From Ferrovum sp. PN-J185 (lineage in GTDB: Bacteria > Pseudomonadota > Gammaproteobacteria > Burkholderiales > Ferrovaceae), in contig NZ_LQZA01000003.1 in NCBI RefSeq assembly GCF_001581925.1, positions 186,001 to 250,000 of the forward strand: 64,000 nucleotides of DNA, given 5' to 3'. This document shows positions 62,367 to 64,000 of this stretch, in pieces. The notes beneath the pieces were generated by a model that saw only the letters and a program-made list of their open reading frames with translations, was not told where the DNA came from and searched no databases. The translations under genes and the position numbers were made by a program. Numbering within the stretch: position 1 is the stretch's first letter; each line of letters begins with the position of its first letter.

Positions 62367-63731
62367 TTAATTTAGGGACACAATAAAGTCACAGCCAGTT
62401 TTAGCTTTCACTTCCTCTACACTGACTCCTGGCATGAGTTCAATTAACACAAGACCTTGTCCTGGTATCACATCAAACACACATAGATCGGTAATGATCA
62501 TATTCACTACACCCTGACCTGTGATGGGTAAGGCACATTGTTTTAAGATTTTTGGTTCACCTGTTTTCGCGGTATGTTCCATCAACACAATCACACGTTT
62601 CACACCGGACACCAAGTCCATGGCACCACCTGGGCCTTTAACCATCTTGCCAGGAACCATCCAATTAGCAAGGTCCCCATTTTCAGACACTTCCAATCCA
62701 CCCAAAATAGACAAATCAATGTGTCCACCACGGATCATGGCGAAAGAATCTGCGCTTGAAAAGAAACTTGATCCAGGTAAGGTTGTGATGGTTTGTTTTC
62801 CTGCATTGATCAAATCAGCATCAATAGTGTCCTCAGTTGGAAATGGGCCAATTCCTAACAACCCATTTTCAGACTGTAAAATAACATTCATTCCCTGCGG
62901 AATATAATTTGCAACTAGAGTTGGAATACCAATTCCCAAATTGACATAAAATCCATCACGTAACTCTTGCGCTGCACGCTTAGCTAATTTCTCCCGTGTG
63001 CCAAGAGTACTAGCCACTCCTTCCCCGGGAGGGGTATACAGTGTACGAAACTCAATTCTTTTTTCATAATGGTTGCCTTGAATAATACGGTCAATATATA
63101 TTCCTGGCGTATGAATTTCGTCAGGACCAAGTGAGCCTGCAGGGACTAACTCTTCTACCTCAGCAACAGTCACTTTACCGCAAGTTGCTATCATAGGATT
63201 AAAGTTACGTGCGGTTTTATGGTAAACCAAGTTACCTAGCGTATCGCCTTTCCATGCTTTAACAATAGATACATCAGAGACAATACTTTCTTCTAGAACA
63301 TAAGATTTCCCATTAAACTCACGTGTATCTTTATTTTCTGCAAGGGCTGTACCGTAAGCAGTTCTGGTATAAAAACCAGGAATGCCAGCACCACCTGCCC
63401 TTAACTTTTCAGCTAACGTTCCCTGAGGTGTAAGTTGCAACTCAAGCTCACCGGCAAGAACTTGTCTTTCAAACTCTTTGTTCTCCCCAACATATGAGGC
63501 AATTACTTTTTTAACTTGTCTTGTTTTCAATAACAAGCCCATACCAAAATCATCAACACCAGCATTATTTCCAACAATAGTCAGATCCTTTACCCCACTT
63601 TTTACTAATGCTGCGATTAAGTTTTCTGGAATACCGCATAAACCAAAACCGCCAGCTGCAATCGTTATACCATCATCTAATAATCCACTTAATGCACTTT
63701 CAGCGTCTTTATATACTTTACTTGTTGACAT
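62367..63731 (-). CDS. Succinyl-CoA:3-ketoacid CoA transferase, A and B subunits fused in one chain
   Basis: SCOT moves CoA from succinyl-CoA to acetoacetate, the entry of ketone bodies or PHB breakdown products into the TCA cycle. From the ATG at 63731 ([17 protein letters not shown]) the chain has 454 residues. The A-type half, up to about 230, contains [15 protein letters not shown] and [15 protein letters not shown]. The B-type half begins near [27 protein letters not shown], with the CoA-thioester glutamate E288 in [13 protein letters not shown]. Bacteria usually encode ScoA and ScoB separately; the single chain resembles the mitochondrial enzyme. It follows bdhA by 17 bp. Confidence 0.93.
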   Translation of the reverse strand: MSTSKVYKDAESALSGLLDDGITIAAGGFGLCGIPENLIAALVKSGVKDLTIVGNNAGVDDFGMGLLLKTRQVKKVIASYVGENKEFERQVLAGELELQLTPQGTLAEKLRAGGAGIPGFYTRTAYGTALAENKDTREFNGKSYVLEESIVSDVSIVKAWKGDTLGNLVYHKTARNFNPMIATCGKVTVAEVEELVPAGSLGPDEIHTPGIYIDRIIQGNHYEKRIEFRTLYTPPGEGVASTLGTREKLAKRAAQELRDGFYVNLGIGIPTLVANYIPQGMNVILQSENGLLGIGPFPTEDTIDADLINAGKQTITTLPGSSFFSSADSFAMIRGGHIDLSILGGLEVSENGDLANWMVPGKMVKGPGGAMDLVSGVKRVIVLMEHTAKTGEPKILKQCALPITGQGVVNMIITDLCVFDVIPGQGLVLIELMPGVSVEEVKAKTGCDFIVSLN

Positions 63732-63748
63732 AGTTTTCTCTCTAAAAA

Positions 63749-64000
63749 TTATTGTGCAGTCCAACCGCCATCAATGGATAAACTGGTTCCACGAATTGAT
63801 TGTGCTGCATCGGAACATAAAAATATTACCGCCTTACCAATTTGTTCAGGGGTAACAAACTCTCCGGAGGGTTGCTTTTCAGAAAGCAAACGACTCTTTG
63901 CCTGTTCGAAGGTTATCCCTTCTTTTTGAACAATGGCATCTATTTGTTTTTGTACTAGCGGAGTTAATACCCACCCTGGACAAATCGCATTACATGTGAC
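63749..64000 (-). CDS. bdhA: 3-hydroxybutyrate dehydrogenase (3' part)
   Basis: Only the last 83 codons and the stop are inside the window. They read [19 protein letters not shown], then [49 protein letters not shown] and TAQ. This is the C-terminus of the SDR-family D-3-hydroxybutyrate dehydrogenase, with the family's [13 protein letters not shown] and DGGW ends. The enzyme oxidises 3-hydroxybutyrate to acetoacetate with NAD, which the adjacent CoA transferase then activates. The pair implies use of PHB or ketone bodies. Confidence 0.93.
   Translation of the reverse strand, partial: VTCNAICPGWVLTPLVQKQIDAIVQKEGITFEQAKSRLLSEKQPSGEFVTPEQIGKAVIFLCSDAAQSIRGTSLSIDGGWTAQ

Noticed and set aside
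62521-62907. 128-codon open frame antisense to the CoA transferase
   Set aside because: It is the reverse-strand shadow of a well-supported gene, with no ribosome site or family resemblance.

Overview
The window looks like a chromosomal segment of a low-GC betaproteobacterium. The evidence is the block ndk-rlmN-rodZ-ispG-hisS-yfgM-bamB-der-hfq-hflX-hflK-hflC-hisZ-purA (a betaproteobacterial order), argD-argF-argG, dnaX-ybaB-recR beside the SRP RNA gene, heptose/LPS genes, and a ketone-body/PHB operon. Genes are densely packed, often with 1-4 bp overlaps, and codon use is AT-rich. I cannot name the genus from sequence alone. No tRNA, rRNA or CRISPR array was seen.

Layout. 1-1.5 kb: the 5' part of a Rieske oxygenase gene behind a putative promoter with a G8 spacer, then an intact mqsA antitoxin whose mqsR toxin partner carries two stop codons. 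1.7-5.6 kb: xseB-ispA-dxs-folE2 (isoprenoid precursors and a zinc-independent GTP cyclohydrolase), ending in a terminator embedded in convergent glnS. 7.5-9.9 kb: HAD phosphatase-birA-coaX. 9.9-13.1 kb: heptose adenylyltransferase, a BON lipoprotein, a SIS-domain protein, rsmI and yajQ. 13.1-16.8 kb: argG, argF, argD and rpsT.

16.9-21.5 kb is the accessory part. It holds a decayed vapBC toxin-antitoxin remnant, an IS3-family element, an IS4-type element with a clear 9-bp target duplication and higher GC, and a membrane diguanylate cyclase. From 21.5 kb a beta-carbonic anhydrase leads into the long minus-strand run purA through accA (22-39 kb). This run covers purine and histidine synthesis, the membrane protease regulators HflKC, Hfq, the ribosome factors Der and HflX, outer-membrane assembly (BamB), tRNA and rRNA modification, and fatty acid synthesis.

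38.8-64 kb: cobalamin adenosyltransferase, DAHP synthase, tldD-nit-yhdP, ilvE, a heptosyltransferase, a XdhC/MocA-type molybdenum-enzyme maturation pair, alr, a YheT hydrolase, phosphomannomutase, ispD-ispF, mltF, serS, recR-ybaB-dnaX, a PagL-like lipid A deacylase, the 4.5S RNA gene, and a one-ORF fused succinyl-CoA:3-ketoacid CoA transferase next to bdhA.

I found no clearly new multi-gene system. The best leads are: the A9 run in dnaX, where slippage either way gives an immediate stop and a gamma-like product; two independently decayed toxin-antitoxin loci; a possible phase-variable promoter; the single-chain SCOT; and the PagL-like protein with Asn where the catalytic Glu is expected.
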